This document shows, piece after piece, positions 8,130-16,889 of a stretch of 64,000 bases of DNA. The stretch is from Planctomycetota bacterium (lineage in GTDB: Bacteria; Planctomycetota; SZUA-567; JAKLDR01): positions 1 to 64,000 of the forward strand of contig JAKLDR010000012.1 of NCBI GenBank assembly GCA_022703445.1, given 5' to 3'. Below the pieces are notes generated by a model. The model saw only the letters and a program-made list of their open reading frames with translations, did not search any database and had not been told where the DNA came from. Positions within the stretch are counted from its first letter, which is position 1. Each line of letters opens with the position of its first letter. The translations under genes were made by a program, and so were the position numbers.

Positions 8130-9032
8130 TCAGCCCCGCCCAGCCGCCGCTTCCAGCGCGAAGACCTCCAGCGTCTCGGCGATGCGTTCCGCGAAGACGT
8201 CCCGGAGCTGAGCCAGCGCCGGCCCCATCAGCCCCAGCCGCTTCTGCATCTCCCCGAAGGCCTCCTGGGAGATCCGCTCCGGGTTGACATCGCAGTAGCC
8301 CACCCCGGCGCGCGCCACCAGGATCTCGCTCATGGCGGTCATGCAGCCCAGCAGGTTGTCGAGCAGCCTGGGACCGCCGTGGTGTATGGCGACGGCGCCG
8401 GCCGTCTGCTCGGAGAACTTCCACCGGTTCAGGATCAGCCCGCCGACCTCGGCGTGGGTGAAGCCGAACTGCTGCCGCTCGGCGGTGGTCAGGGAGTCCT
8501 TGAGCATGAAGGCCGCGGCCGGCACCTGCGGCCACTTGTTGGGCAGGTACTGGTCCTCGATGATGATGCCGATGTCGTGGACCAGCCCGGCCAGCAGCGC
8601 CTCGCCGGCCAGCTGCCGGATGCCCGGAACCGGGCAGACCGTGGTCATGGTCTCGTTCATGGTGCCGACGGCCACCGAGTGCCGCCAGAGGTTGAGCCGG
8701 CTGTAGCCGTCCTTGTCGGCGCCGCCGGTGAACATGCCGGCCACGCCGATGGCCGTGGCCAGGCTGCGCACCTGCTTGGTGCCCAGGCGGACCACCGCGC
8801 CGCCGATGTCGCTGGTCTTGCTCATGAAGCCGAAGAAGGACGAGTTGGCGGTGCGCAGCAGCTTGGCGGCCAGCACCGGGTCCTCGCCGATCGCCGCGGC
8901 CAGCATCTTGCTGTTGGCCGCCGGGTTGTGGGTAAGGTCGATGACCTTCCTGACCACCTGGGGCAGGGTCATGACCTCCCCGACCCGCCTGACCAGCGCC
9001 TCGGCGCGACTGTCCCCCGGAACCAGAGCCAT
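8130..9032 (-). CDS. HDOD-domain signalling protein
   Basis: A 300-residue protein with an HDOD domain (about residues 15-215), a catalytically inactive relative of HD phosphohydrolases used in bacterial signalling. The typical opening TLPQVVRKVIDLTHNPAA, then AAIGEDPVLAAKLLRTANSSFFG, and a later GEALLAGLVHDIGIIIEDQ are visible. The metal-binding HD pair is reduced to HD in LVHDIG. A GTG 12 bp further upstream could also start the protein, but GTGGAG there makes a good Shine-Dalgarno for the ATG at 9032, which I prefer. It is a single-gene unit in a convergent arrangement with the sulfurtransferase operon. The partner proteins are unknown. Confidence 0.85.
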   Translation of the reverse strand: MALVPGDSRAEALVRRVGEVMTLPQVVRKVIDLTHNPAANSKMLAAAIGEDPVLAAKLLRTANSSFFGFMSKTSDIGGAVVRLGTKQVRSLATAIGVAGMFTGGADKDGYSRLNLWRHSVAVGTMNETMTTVCPVPGIRQLAGEALLAGLVHDIGIIIEDQYLPNKWPQVPAAAFMLKDSLTTAERQQFGFTHAEVGGLILNRWKFSEQTAGAVAIHHGGPRLLDNLLGCMTAMSEILVARAGVGYCDVNPERISQEAFGEMQKRLGLMGPALAQLRDVFAERIAETLEVFALEAAAGRG

Positions 9033-9105
9033 GGTCGTCTCCACAGCAGCAAGGACCCAGACGTCCCCGGGCGCCCTGGCGCAGCCGGGCGCAACCTCCG
9101 CAGGA

Positions 9106-10578
9106 TCACTCCGTGCGGTTGGAGAGCTCGAAGCTGTCGAAGGCCGCCTTGCAGTCCAGGGTGCGCAGCGTCAGCCGCAGCCCCTCGAACTTGCCGATGC
9201 CCGGGGCGTTGAGCCTGGGCAGCTTGGTCTCGTCCACGGACAGCGCGAACTCGTCGCCCTTGAGACCGCAGCGGATGCGCACGCGCTTGTCGGCGGTCAG
9301 CTTGAAGCCGGCCTCCTTGACGGTGGTCACCTTGCCGTCGATGGAGGCGAACGCCGAGTACCCGTCGTCCCGGCTGAAGGTGAAGCCGATGGAGTTGCGG
9401 GCGTCCTTGACCAGCACCACCGACACGGCGCCCTTGCCGCCACGGTCGGTCAGGTCGAAGAAGAGGCGCAGCTCCCTGGCCTTCAGCGGGCTCTTGGCCA
9501 GCGTCAGCTCGCCCTCTCCGTCGGCGCTGTCCTGGACCAGCTCGCTCCTGAGGATCAGCCAGCGGCCGCCGCGCGCCTCCCAGTCGAGAATCTGCAGGCC
9601 CTGGCTGAAGTCGTAGGAGAGCAGGTTGAGCTGCCCGGCCAGCACCTTCAGGTAGTAGTCGGCGCGCTCGAAGAGCTCGGCGTCCGCCCGGGCGGCCATG
9701 AAGCGCGGGGCGGCGGCGTCCTTCTTCCCCTGGCGCAGGAAGAGTATGCCCAGGGCCAGGTGGTCGGCGGGCTTGAGGCCGTAGAGGCTGAAGATCTCGA
9801 CCAGCCGGTCGGGGGCCATGTCCTTCCAGGCCAGGTCCTGGCCGGCGCCGGTCACGATCACGCTGAGCTTGGCCTCGTCGGCCTTGACGATCTCGCCGCG
9901 GACCTTCCAGCCGGTCAGGTCGGTCAGCTGGAACGGGGTCTTGAGCGGGCTGCCCGCGGTGGCTCCGACCCGGGCGATCAGGCCGGCGAAGAGCGCCCGA
10001 ACGGCCTCGGTTTCGGCGGCCAGCCTGGCGGCCGGCTCGGCCCACTTGGTGCCGGCCAGCTCGTCCCGGCCGCGCTCGGCGGCCTTGGCCGCCTCGGCGA
10101 AGCGCCAGGCGGCGAAGGCCTCCTCGGCGCGCTTCTTCGCCCCGGCGTAGCCGGCCTCGGCCGCGGCGTCGTTGCGCTCGATGGCCTCGCGGGCCTTGCG
10201 GGCCCATTCTGGGCCGGAGTTGCGGGTCAGCAGCTCGGTGTAGAGCTCCAGCGCCAGGTCGTAGCGCCTGCGCTGCGAACAGGCCTCGGCATTCTCCCAG
10301 ATGGTGGCCAGCTGCTTCTCGGCGGCCGCCTCCATCGAGCGGATCTCGCTGCGGGCGGTCTCCGCCTGCGGGGCGTCCGGGTAGGCCTCCAGGAAGGAGC
10401 GCATGGCCGTCCGGGCGGCGTCGATGTCGCCCCGCACCTTGGCGGCTCCGACCTCCTTCTGGCACTGACCCCAGGCCTTGACGGCCTCCGGGGAGGCCTC
10501 CCCCGAGGCGGCCGGAAGCCCCGCCGCGGCCAGGGCGGCGGCGAGCGCCAGGGTGCCGAAGAGCGCCGCGCGCCTCAC
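9106..10578 (-). CDS. Exported protein with a C-terminal beta-sandwich, unknown function
   Basis: A 490-residue protein with a clear signal peptide (residues 1-26, cleavage after AASG or nearby). Residues 30-240 are Ala/Glu-rich and helical, resembling degenerate tetratricopeptide repeats. Residues 330-487 look like an all-beta, LamG/DUF1080-like sandwich (LRLFFDLTDRGGKGAVSVVLV and RVRIRCGLKGDEFALSVDE). Its GTG start overlaps the stop of the TPR gene by 4 bp, so the two form one coupled transcription unit driven from the promoter at 11850-11877. A structural or glycan-related role in the envelope is possible. I do not recognise a specific family. Confidence 0.75.
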   Translation of the reverse strand: MRRAALFGTLALAAALAAAGLPAASGEASPEAVKAWGQCQKEVGAAKVRGDIDAARTAMRSFLEAYPDAPQAETARSEIRSMEAAAEKQLATIWENAEACSQRRRYDLALELYTELLTRNSGPEWARKAREAIERNDAAAEAGYAGAKKRAEEAFAAWRFAEAAKAAERGRDELAGTKWAEPAARLAAETEAVRALFAGLIARVGATAGSPLKTPFQLTDLTGWKVRGEIVKADEAKLSVIVTGAGQDLAWKDMAPDRLVEIFSLYGLKPADHLALGILFLRQGKKDAAAPRFMAARADAELFERADYYLKVLAGQLNLLSYDFSQGLQILDWEARGGRWLILRSELVQDSADGEGELTLAKSPLKARELRLFFDLTDRGGKGAVSVVLVKDARNSIGFTFSRDDGYSAFASIDGKVTTVKEAGFKLTADKRVRIRCGLKGDEFALSVDETKLPRLNAPGIGKFEGLRLTLRTLDCKAAFDSFELSNRTE

Positions 10579-11792
10579 CGCCGCACGTTCCCCGAGGCCC
10601 GCAGCGGGAAGTTCAGATGCGAGTGCTCCCGGTCGTACCAGGCGATCTGGGCCGGCATCTCCGGCTCGGAGCGCCAGCGGGCCTGGAAGTCGGCGGCCAG
10701 CCGCGCGGAGAGCTTCTCGAGGTCCTCCGGAGCCTCGCCGCGGGGCCGGGCCGGGCCCGGGGCCGGGCCGGAGCCGGCCGCGCCGCGCTCGGCGCGCAGC
10801 CAGTAGGGTTCGATGTCGGTGACCAGCCCGACCGCCTGCGGCAGGGAGCGGAAGTCGATCTCCCGGAAGCAGGCCGGCGACAGCGCCATGACGAAGGCGA
10901 AGGCGCTGCAGCCGGACTCCTCCAGGGAGTCGAGCGCCGCGAAGTACTCGCGGGCGTCGCGCAGGCTCAGGGCCGTCAGCAGTATCCGCTTGTTCTCCGG
11001 AACCTCGCCGGGCCGGCAGTAGGGCACGCCCAGCAGCCCGCCCAGCAGGCGGGCCAGGGGCTCGGAGTCCGGATCGACCGCCGCGGCGGCGTCGAAGCGC
11101 CAGCGGAAGTGGCGGCAGAACTCCGCGAAGCGCCCGACGGTGACGACCACCTCGGCCGGGCGGGAGAAGCGGCGGCGGGTCACGGCCGGCACCTTGATGC
11201 CGTCGTCGCCCGAGGACCCCAGCAGCAGGGCCCCGAAGTCCAGGTACACGCGTTCCTTCATGCCCAGGGGGTGTCCGCCCGCGGCCGCGGCGGCCAGGGC
11301 GGAGGCGAACTCCGAGTACCGCGGCAGGGCGCTCTCCCGCAGGAAGCGGATGTAGTCGGCGTCGGCCTCCAGCCCGGCGGCCCGGTCGATGTGCGTCCGC
11401 GCCTCGGCGACGGCCCCGCGCCCCAGCAGGATGGCGGCCAGGCCGAGGTGGGCGTCGGTCATCTCCGGGTTGCCCTCCAGGGCCTTGCGGTAGAGGACCT
11501 CGGCCCGCTCGGGGCGCGAGCGCCCCTCGTAGATCCAGCCCAGGTTGTAGTAGGCCAGCGGGTGGCCGGCCACGCGGATGGCCTTGCGCAGGTTCTCGAC
11601 CGCCCGGCGCTCGTCGCCCAGGCGCAGCTGGATGTAGGCCATCTCCACATAGGCGTCGGCGAAGGCCGGATCCTCGGCCACGGCCTTCTCATAGTGCTCG
11701 AGGGCGGCCTCAAGCTCGCCGTTGTCCTCGAGCTCCACGCCCCGGTCATAGAGCTCCTGGGCGCGGGACCAGCCTGAGAAATCCTCGGGCAC
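10575..11792 (-). CDS. TPR-repeat protein with a C-terminal uncharacterised domain
   Basis: A 405-residue cytoplasmic protein. At least four tetratricopeptide repeats lie in residues 5-150 (for example ELYDRGVELEDNGELEAALE and AYYNLGWIYEGRSRPERAEV). The rest, about 160-405, is an unrecognised domain with VVVTVGRFAEFCRHF and ILLTALSLRDAREYFAAL. I chose the GTG at 11792, which follows GAGGGGGG. A TTG at 11819 is a weaker alternative adding nine residues. It is coupled by a 4-bp overlap to the exported protein downstream. It is probably a scaffold or adaptor, but there is no direct evidence. Confidence 0.75.
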   Translation of the reverse strand: MPEDFSGWSRAQELYDRGVELEDNGELEAALEHYEKAVAEDPAFADAYVEMAYIQLRLGDERRAVENLRKAIRVAGHPLAYYNLGWIYEGRSRPERAEVLYRKALEGNPEMTDAHLGLAAILLGRGAVAEARTHIDRAAGLEADADYIRFLRESALPRYSEFASALAAAAAGGHPLGMKERVYLDFGALLLGSSGDDGIKVPAVTRRRFSRPAEVVVTVGRFAEFCRHFRWRFDAAAAVDPDSEPLARLLGGLLGVPYCRPGEVPENKRILLTALSLRDAREYFAALDSLEESGCSAFAFVMALSPACFREIDFRSLPQAVGLVTDIEPYWLRAERGAAGSGPAPGPARPRGEAPEDLEKLSARLAADFQARWRSEPEMPAQIAWYDREHSHLNFPLRASGNVRR

Positions 11793-11849
11793 TGCCTGGC
11801 CCCCCTCACCAACCGACAAGACGCCGCCGGCACGGCCGGCCGGGCCTCG

Positions 11850-11877
11850 TTTATAGCCGGCGGCGGGGGGTTTTCAA
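11850..11877 (-). promoter_or_regulatory. sigma-70-type promoter for the TPR/exported-protein unit
   Basis: On the minus strand TTGAAA (11877-11872) and TATAAA (11855-11850) are 16 bp apart. Transcription would begin near 11843, upstream of both possible starts of the TPR gene. Confidence 0.65.
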
Positions 11878-11979
11878 TCGTAGGAGGGCGCCCGGCGGCA
11901 GGGGTCCGGGGCGGAGGAGGCCGGCTCCCGCTGGGGCCGGCGGAGTTCGTCCCGGCCCGGAGCCTCATCGCCTTGCACC

Positions 11980-12007
11980 TTGACACCCGGCCCCTGGCGG
12001 TTATCTC
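11980..12007 (+). promoter_or_regulatory. Promoter of the yvcK-like/HPr operon
   Basis: TTGACA at 11980-11985 is followed after 16 bp by TATCTC (12002-12007). Initiation near 12014 would put a GTG at 12011 outside the transcript, which supports the TTG start at 12056. Confidence 0.55.
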
Positions 12008-12055
12008 TATGTGCCGGCGGCTGGGGCCGCCGGCTGCGGCGGGGGGACTCCTGGC

Positions 12056-13321
12056 TTGTTCCGATCTCTCAAGTGGCTCTACCCGGGCCTGAAGATCAAA
12101 CGCTGGATCCTGGTGATCTACCTGGGCGTGGTCATCTCCATGCCCGGGGCGGTCTTCCTGATGTTCGCCCTCTTCCAGCTCAAGGACGACCGCCGCTACT
12201 ACCTGCAGGCCCTGGCGGTGGCGGCGCTGGCCTTCACCATCGGCGGCGTGGTGCTCTTCACCGGCGTCTACCGGCTGCTCAAGTCCATCGGCGCGCTGCT
12301 CCAGAAGCGCGGCGAGACCTCCAAGACGCTGGTGGACATCGCCTACGAGCGCCGGTACCTCGCCCGCGGCCCCAAGGTGGTGGCCCTGGGCGGCGGCACG
12401 GGCATGAGCAACCTGCTGGCCGGCCTGCGCAGCTACACCGCGGACATCACCGCCATCATCTCCGTGGCCGACGACGGGGGCAGCTCGGGCAAGCTCCGCA
12501 AGGAGTTCGACATCCTGCCGCCCGGCGACATCCGCAAGTGCCTGATAGCTCTCTCGGACGACGCCCCGCTCATGGAACAGCTCCTGCGCTACCGCTTCCC
12601 GGAGGAGGAGCTCGGCGGCCACAGCTTCGGCAACCTCTTCCTGACCGTGCTCACCCGGCTCTCCGGCGACTTCGGCGAGGCGGTGCGCGAGGCCAACCGC
12701 ATGCTCTCGGTCCGCGGCCGGGTGCTGCCGGCGACGCTGGAGAGCATCCAGCTGGTGGCCACCCACCCGGACGGCACCCAGACCGTCGGGCAACGCAAGG
12801 TCAGCGAGTCGGCCCGGCCCATCGAGCGCATCCGCCTGGAGCCGACGCCGCCGCGGGCCGCCTCGGACATCCTCCGGGCCCTGGCCTCCGCCGAACTGAT
12901 CGTCATCGGCCCGGGGAGCCTCTACACCAGCGTGATACCCAACCTGCTCATCCCCGGCATCCCCGAGGCCATCGCCGCCCGGACCGGGGTGAGCGTCTAC
13001 GTGGCCAACGTGGCCGCCACCGAGGGCGAGACCCTGGGGATGGGGCTGGCCGATCACATCGCGGCCATCGAGAAGCACGTGCCCCTGCGCTGCATCGACT
13101 GCGTGCTGATCAACACCGGCGAGCCGGACCGCAGCGCCGCGGAGGCCTTCGCCGCCAAGTCCAGCCGGCGGATGCTCACGGACGACGAACAGGCGCTTGC
13201 ACAATCCTCCGGCTACCGGTACATTAGGGAGGATGTCGTTGACCCCATCAACCCGGCGTGGCACAGCCCTCCGAAGCTGGCCCGGGCGCTGATGGAGATC
13301 GTCGAGAGTCACCGGGAGTAG
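12056..13321 (+). CDS. YvcK/CofD-like protein (putative gluconeogenesis/cell-envelope factor)
   Basis: A 421-residue protein with two N-terminal membrane helices (about residues 15-38 and 47-68) followed by a CofD-like Rossmann domain. Motifs include VVALGGGTGMSNLLAGLR, ISVADDGGSSGKLRKEF and PGDIRKCLIAL, then VIGPGSLYTSVIPNLL, the UDP-sugar/nucleotide-binding core of YvcK. In Bacillus, YvcK is needed for normal growth on gluconeogenic carbon and for placing cell-wall enzymes. The TTG start gives MFRSLKWLYPGLKIKRW, the usual opening of the membrane-anchored form, and has GGGGGA upstream. It is followed by an HPr gene 8 bp downstream. Bacillus likewise keeps the HPr paralogue crh near yvcK. Confidence 0.88.
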   Translation: MFRSLKWLYPGLKIKRWILVIYLGVVISMPGAVFLMFALFQLKDDRRYYLQALAVAALAFTIGGVVLFTGVYRLLKSIGALLQKRGETSKTLVDIAYERRYLARGPKVVALGGGTGMSNLLAGLRSYTADITAIISVADDGGSSGKLRKEFDILPPGDIRKCLIALSDDAPLMEQLLRYRFPEEELGGHSFGNLFLTVLTRLSGDFGEAVREANRMLSVRGRVLPATLESIQLVATHPDGTQTVGQRKVSESARPIERIRLEPTPPRAASDILRALASAELIVIGPGSLYTSVIPNLLIPGIPEAIAARTGVSVYVANVAATEGETLGMGLADHIAAIEKHVPLRCIDCVLINTGEPDRSAAEAFAAKSSRRMLTDDEQALAQSSGYRYIREDVVDPINPAWHSPPKLARALMEIVESHRE

Positions 13322-13329
13322 CACCCCGC

Positions 13330-13611
13330 ATGAGCGGCGAGACGGTCGAGAAGATCGCAACCATCAAGAACAAGTACGGGCTGCACGCCCGTCCGGCCAC
13401 CCAGTTCGTGGAACTGGCCAGCCGCTACAATTGCGACGTGGTCCTCCTCCGGGACGGCGAGGAGGTCAACGGCAAGTCCATCATGGGCCTGATGATGCTC
13501 GGCGCGGAGATGGGCACCCAGCTCACCGTGCGCTGCTTCGGGGCCGAGGACGCCCCGGAGTGCATCGACCGCCTGGTGGCGCTGATCGACGCCAAGTTCG
13601 GCGAGGAATAG
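13330..13611 (+). CDS. HPr-family phosphocarrier protein
   Basis: A 93-residue cytoplasmic protein. The active-site motif GLHARPATQFV places the phosphorylated histidine at residue 19. The second signature GEEVNGKSIMGLMML places the regulatory serine at residue 50. HPr carries phosphate from enzyme I in the PTS, and the serine site can be phosphorylated by HPr kinase. No enzyme I or EII genes are in the window, so a regulatory role with the YvcK-like neighbour is as likely as sugar transport. The ATG at 13330 is 8 bp after the yvcK-like stop, so they share a message. The unit ends at the terminator at 13633-13660. Confidence 0.92.
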   Translation: MSGETVEKIATIKNKYGLHARPATQFVELASRYNCDVVLLRDGEEVNGKSIMGLMMLGAEMGTQLTVRCFGAEDAPECIDRLVALIDAKFGEE

Positions 13612-13632
13612 CCGGCCGCGAACGCCAAGCGA

Positions 13633-13660
13633 AAGGGGCGGGCCTCGAGGCCCGCCCCTT
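13633..13660. terminator. Bidirectional intrinsic terminator between HPr and recA
   Basis: A perfect 28-bp GC-rich palindrome (arm AAGGGGCGGGCCTC, self-complementary about its centre) lies between the convergent HPr and recA genes. It is followed on the plus strand by a short T run (CGATTTT). Being symmetrical, it can serve both genes. Confidence 0.8.
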
Positions 13661-13692
13661 CGATTTTGGCGGCACTCCGCGGCGCGGCGCGG

Positions 13693-14781
13693 TCAGCCCT
13701 CGGCATCGTCTCCGGACCCACTCAGGGCCGCCCCGCCCGCCACCATCACGGCGTCGGCCTCGCGGACGGCCTTCTCCAGCTGGGCGCAGACGTCCTTGTT
13801 CTCGCGCAGGAACTGCTTGGCGGCCTCGCGGCCGTTGCCCAGCCGGGTGTCGCCGAAGGACAGGTAGGCGCCGCTCTTGGAGACGGCGTTGGCCGCCAGG
13901 GCGCCGTCCAGCACCGAGCCCTCCCAGGAGATGCCCGAGCCGAACATCAGATCGAACTCGGCCTTGCGGGCCGGCGGGGCCATCTTGTTCTTGACCACCT
14001 TGGCGCGGACCACGTTGCCGATCTCGCGCTCGCCGTCCTTGATGCCTCCGATGCGGCGCACGTCGATGCGCACCGAGCTGTAGAACTTGAGGGCCCGGCC
14101 GCCCGGGGTGGTCTCGGGACTGCCGAAGAACACGCCGACCTTCTCGCGGAGCTGGTTGATGAAGATCACCGTGGTGCGGGTCTTGGCGATGATCCCGGTG
14201 AGCTTGCGCAGCGCCTGGCTCATCATCCGGGCCTGCAGGCCGACGAACTGGTCGCCGGTAGCTCCCTCCATCTCGCTCTTGGGCACCAGCGCCGCCACCG
14301 AGTCGACGGTGATCACGTCGACCGCGTCGGAGCGCACCAGCCGCTCGACGATGTTCAGCGCCTGCTCGCCGTAGTCCGGCTGGCTGACGTGCAGCTCGTC
14401 GGTGTTGACGCCGAGCTTCTTGGCGTAGCCGGGGTCGAAGGCATGCTCGGCGTCGATCAGGACGGCGTTGCCGCCGGCCTTCTGGGCGTTGGCCATCACC
14501 TGGAGGGCCAGGGTGCTCTTGCCGGAGCTCTCCGGCCCGAAGAATTCGACCACCCGGCCGCGGGGGATGCCGCCGATGCCCAGGGCCAGATCCAGGGTCA
14601 GCGCGCCGGTGGAGATGGTGCCGCCCTCGAACTCCATCGAGCCGTCGCCCAGGCGCATGATCGAGGTCTTGCCGAACTCGCTCTGGATCATGCCGATGGC
14701 GCGCTCCAGGGCCTTCTTCCGGCCGTCCTCGGGGGTCTCGGTCTTCTTCTTGGCAGAAATGACTTTGGTGTCCTTGGCCAT
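13693..14781 (-). CDS. recA: RecA recombinase
   Basis: A 362-residue cytoplasmic DNA-dependent ATPase for homologous recombination and SOS induction. The Walker A loop GPESSGKST is at residues 82-90. Other hallmarks are [11 protein letters not shown], the Walker B region [27 protein letters not shown] (loop L1 region), [19 protein letters not shown] (loop L2) and [12 protein letters not shown]. Full length and highly conserved. The gene stands alone with its own promoter (14842-14869) and shares a terminator with the convergent HPr gene. No LexA-box consensus was recognised near the promoter. Confidence 0.98.
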   Translation of the reverse strand: MAKDTKVISAKKKTETPEDGRKKALERAIGMIQSEFGKTSIMRLGDGSMEFEGGTISTGALTLDLALGIGGIPRGRVVEFFGPESSGKSTLALQVMANAQKAGGNAVLIDAEHAFDPGYAKKLGVNTDELHVSQPDYGEQALNIVERLVRSDAVDVITVDSVAALVPKSEMEGATGDQFVGLQARMMSQALRKLTGIIAKTRTTVIFINQLREKVGVFFGSPETTPGGRALKFYSSVRIDVRRIGGIKDGEREIGNVVRAKVVKNKMAPPARKAEFDLMFGSGISWEGSVLDGALAANAVSKSGAYLSFGDTRLGNGREAAKQFLRENKDVCAQLEKAVREADAVMVAGGAALSGSGDDAEG

Positions 14782-14841
14782 GCCAGAAATCTCCTATCGC
14801 GGTCCTGCCGACAATTCACGCAACCGTCGTGACGGGTCCGG

Positions 14842-14869
14842 ATTCTACCCCCGCGCCGGGGGGCGTCAA
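14842..14869 (-). promoter_or_regulatory. recA promoter
   Basis: On the minus strand TTGACG (14869-14864) and TAGAAT (14847-14842) are separated by 16 bp, about 60 bp upstream of the recA ATG. Confidence 0.7.
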
Positions 14870-14973
14870 CGCTTTTTCCGCAGCCGGCCGCACCCCGCCG
14901 CCGAAGCGCGGCTCAAGCCTTCGCCGCCGACAGCCGATGGAAAAGGAGGTCTCGTGAGCGGAGGGTCGGCCCC

Positions 14974-15135
14974 ATGCCCAATGACTTCAAGCTGCTCCAG
15001 GCGGCCCTGCGCATGGCGCTCCGTGACCCGCACTCGGTCGGCCAGAAGGGGCTGTCCATAGTCCTGGGCGCCGGTCAGCTGCCGCGCCCATCCGAACGCT
15101 TCGTGCGCCTGCCCCGCCCCCGCCGCACCGCCTGA
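14974..15135 (+). CDS. Possible small basic protein of 53 residues
   Basis: An ATG-initiated reading frame with a GAGGG sequence 8 bp upstream, lying in the gap between recA and the ECF sigma gene. It starts MPNDFKLLQAALRMALRD and ends in a basic tail (RLPRPRRTA). The amphipathic opening and short length fit a small regulatory or ribosome-associated protein, but no family is recognised. A stronger Shine-Dalgarno (AAAAGGAGGT at 14942) points to a GTG at 14954 in another frame, which soon stops. It ends 14 bp before the convergent sigma gene. Confidence 0.35.
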   Translation: MPNDFKLLQAALRMALRDPHSVGQKGLSIVLGAGQLPRPSERFVRLPRPRRTA

Positions 15136-15148
15136 GCCGGAAGCGCTT

Positions 15149-16840
15149 CTACTTCAGCCAGTCGGCGAACGCCCCAGCTTTGATGGTTCCGGTGGCCTCG
15201 TCGATGGCCTCCACATTCTGCCCGGTCAGACTGTTCAGGGTGAGGGCCAGCATGCGGAGCAGCGCGGTCCGGGAGCCGATCTCCGGCGTGTTGCACTTGC
15301 GGGCCAGCTCCACCAGCTCCGGGACGAGCTTGCGGTCGCCCAGGACGCCGATGATCCGCACGGAGTCCGAAATCAGCCGCGCGTCGGAGTTGCTGGTCGC
15401 GTCGATCGCCGGTCCGGGCTTGAGCACCGGCGCCGCCTTCTTGAGGACCGCGAGCAGGTCGGCCGCCGCGACCCCGTCGCCGGCGCCCTCCATCATGATC
15501 AGGGTGTTGGCCAGCAGCACCTGGTTCGCGGCGTCGGCCAGGTTTCCGGCCGCGCGCTCGAGTTCGGCGCGCCGGGCGGCCAGCCAGTCCCTGCGCGGCT
15601 TGCCCCTGGACTTCTCCCACCAGGCCTTCCAGGCGGCGGTCAGTTTGTCGCCGGCCGCCTTGTCGAGCTCCTCCCGGTTGCCGGGGTCGGGCAGCATCCC
15701 GCCGCCCGCCGGGTACTGGCCGAGCGACATGCCGGCGATCACCGCCAGCGCCTGGCTGGCGCGCCCGCGCACCTGTCCGCCGCCGCCGTCCATCTCGATG
15801 CCGGCCGCGGGCAGCTCCGCCGCGTCGGCGAGCATGTCCAGGAGCAGCGGGACGACCGCGTGCAGTTCGTTGTCGGTGAGCCCGGCGAAGGCCTTCACCT
15901 GGCGGTGGGCGGCGACCAGGTTGGCGTCGCTCGGTTCGGTCCTGAGCGCCTGGAGCAGCTCCTTGGCCCTGGGCGTGAGCTCGGCGACGATGGGGGCGTC
16001 CGCGGCGGCGGCCGGGGGGCCGGCCTGCGCGGAAGAGGCCCCGACGGCCACGGCGGTGCCGATCCCGGCGGCCAGGACCGGCCCCAGGATCAGCGCCGCC
16101 AGCTTCAGCTTGGCCCAGAACATGGCCTTGAGGGCACCGTCGGCCAGGGCGATGGCCGACGCCGTGGTGGCCGTCGCGGCCGCCCCGCCGACCGCGGCCG
16201 TCACTCCGGAGATGAAGCCGGCGGGCAGCGCCGCCGCCGACTCTCCCGCGCGCGCGGCCAGCAGGGTCAGGAGCGCCCCGGCGGTCAACTCCCGCTCGCG
16301 GCCGGCGAGCCGCTCGCGGAGCCGCTCCAGGGCCCGCGCGCAGCGGTTGGCCACGGTGCTCTCCGGCAGCCTGAGACGCGCGGCCGCCTGGCTCTGGGAG
16401 AGTCCCTCGTAGTAGCACAGCACCAGCGCCTGGCGGTAGTGCTCGGGCAGGGCATCGAGGTGCGCGTCGATCCCGGCGGCGGCGTGGGGGCGAGTGCTGC
16501 GGTCTCCGGGCGAGGCGGCATCCGTGCGGCGCATGGGGGGAACCTCCTTTTCGTGGCGGGTGCGGGTGGCCCGGTCGCGCCGGGCGGTGCGGGCAACGAA
16601 CAGCGCCGAGCGGTGCAGCCACGCGCCCAGGTCGCCCTCTCCGGCGAGCGCCCCGGCCTTGCGGAAAAGAAGGATGAAGACCGCCTGGGCGGCGTCCTCG
16701 GCGTCCGGCCCCGCCCCCAGCAGCCCCCGGCAGGTCGCCAGGATCATCCCGGCGTGGCGCCGGAGGAGCTCATCGAAGGCCCCGGCCTCGCCGGCCAGGT
16801 GGGCCGAAAGCAGCTCGCGGTCCGTCAGCGTTGCGGGCAT
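15149..16840 (-). CDS. ECF-type sigma factor fused to a membrane helix and a C-terminal domain
   Basis: A 563-residue protein. Region sigma-2 occupies about residues 8-80 (LLRRHAGMILATCRGLLG, DAEDAAQAVFILLFRK) and sigma-4 about 130-180 (LPEHYRQALVLCYYEGLSQ and LRLPESTVANRC, the helix-turn-helix). A hydrophobic stretch near 240-275 probably crosses the membrane. The remaining 290 residues are an unknown, presumably extracytoplasmic domain. Membrane-tethered ECF sigma factors with large extra domains are characteristic of Planctomycetota. The fused domain may act as a built-in sensor or anti-sigma device. The protein shares its sigma-TM layout with the fusion at 52568. The start has GGAGGAAG upstream. 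An exported thioredoxin-like protein lies upstream on the same strand. Confidence 0.82.
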   Translation of the reverse strand: MPATLTDRELLSAHLAGEAGAFDELLRRHAGMILATCRGLLGAGPDAEDAAQAVFILLFRKAGALAGEGDLGAWLHRSALFVARTARRDRATRTRHEKEVPPMRRTDAASPGDRSTRPHAAAGIDAHLDALPEHYRQALVLCYYEGLSQSQAAARLRLPESTVANRCARALERLRERLAGRERELTAGALLTLLAARAGESAAALPAGFISGVTAAVGGAAATATTASAIALADGALKAMFWAKLKLAALILGPVLAAGIGTAVAVGASSAQAGPPAAAADAPIVAELTPRAKELLQALRTEPSDANLVAAHRQVKAFAGLTDNELHAVVPLLLDMLADAAELPAAGIEMDGGGGQVRGRASQALAVIAGMSLGQYPAGGGMLPDPGNREELDKAAGDKLTAAWKAWWEKSRGKPRRDWLAARRAELERAAGNLADAANQVLLANTLIMMEGAGDGVAAADLLAVLKKAAPVLKPGPAIDATSNSDARLISDSVRIIGVLGDRKLVPELVELARKCNTPEIGSRTALLRMLALTLNSLTGQNVEAIDEATGTIKAGAFADWLK

Positions 16841-16889
16841 GCGGCCTTCCTCCTGGTGGCCATTCTACTCCGGGCCGTCCGCAACCGGA

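Noticed and set aside
14782-14973. A LexA/SOS box upstream of recA
   Set aside because: No recognisable LexA-type palindrome was found near the recA promoter. Regulation cannot be claimed.
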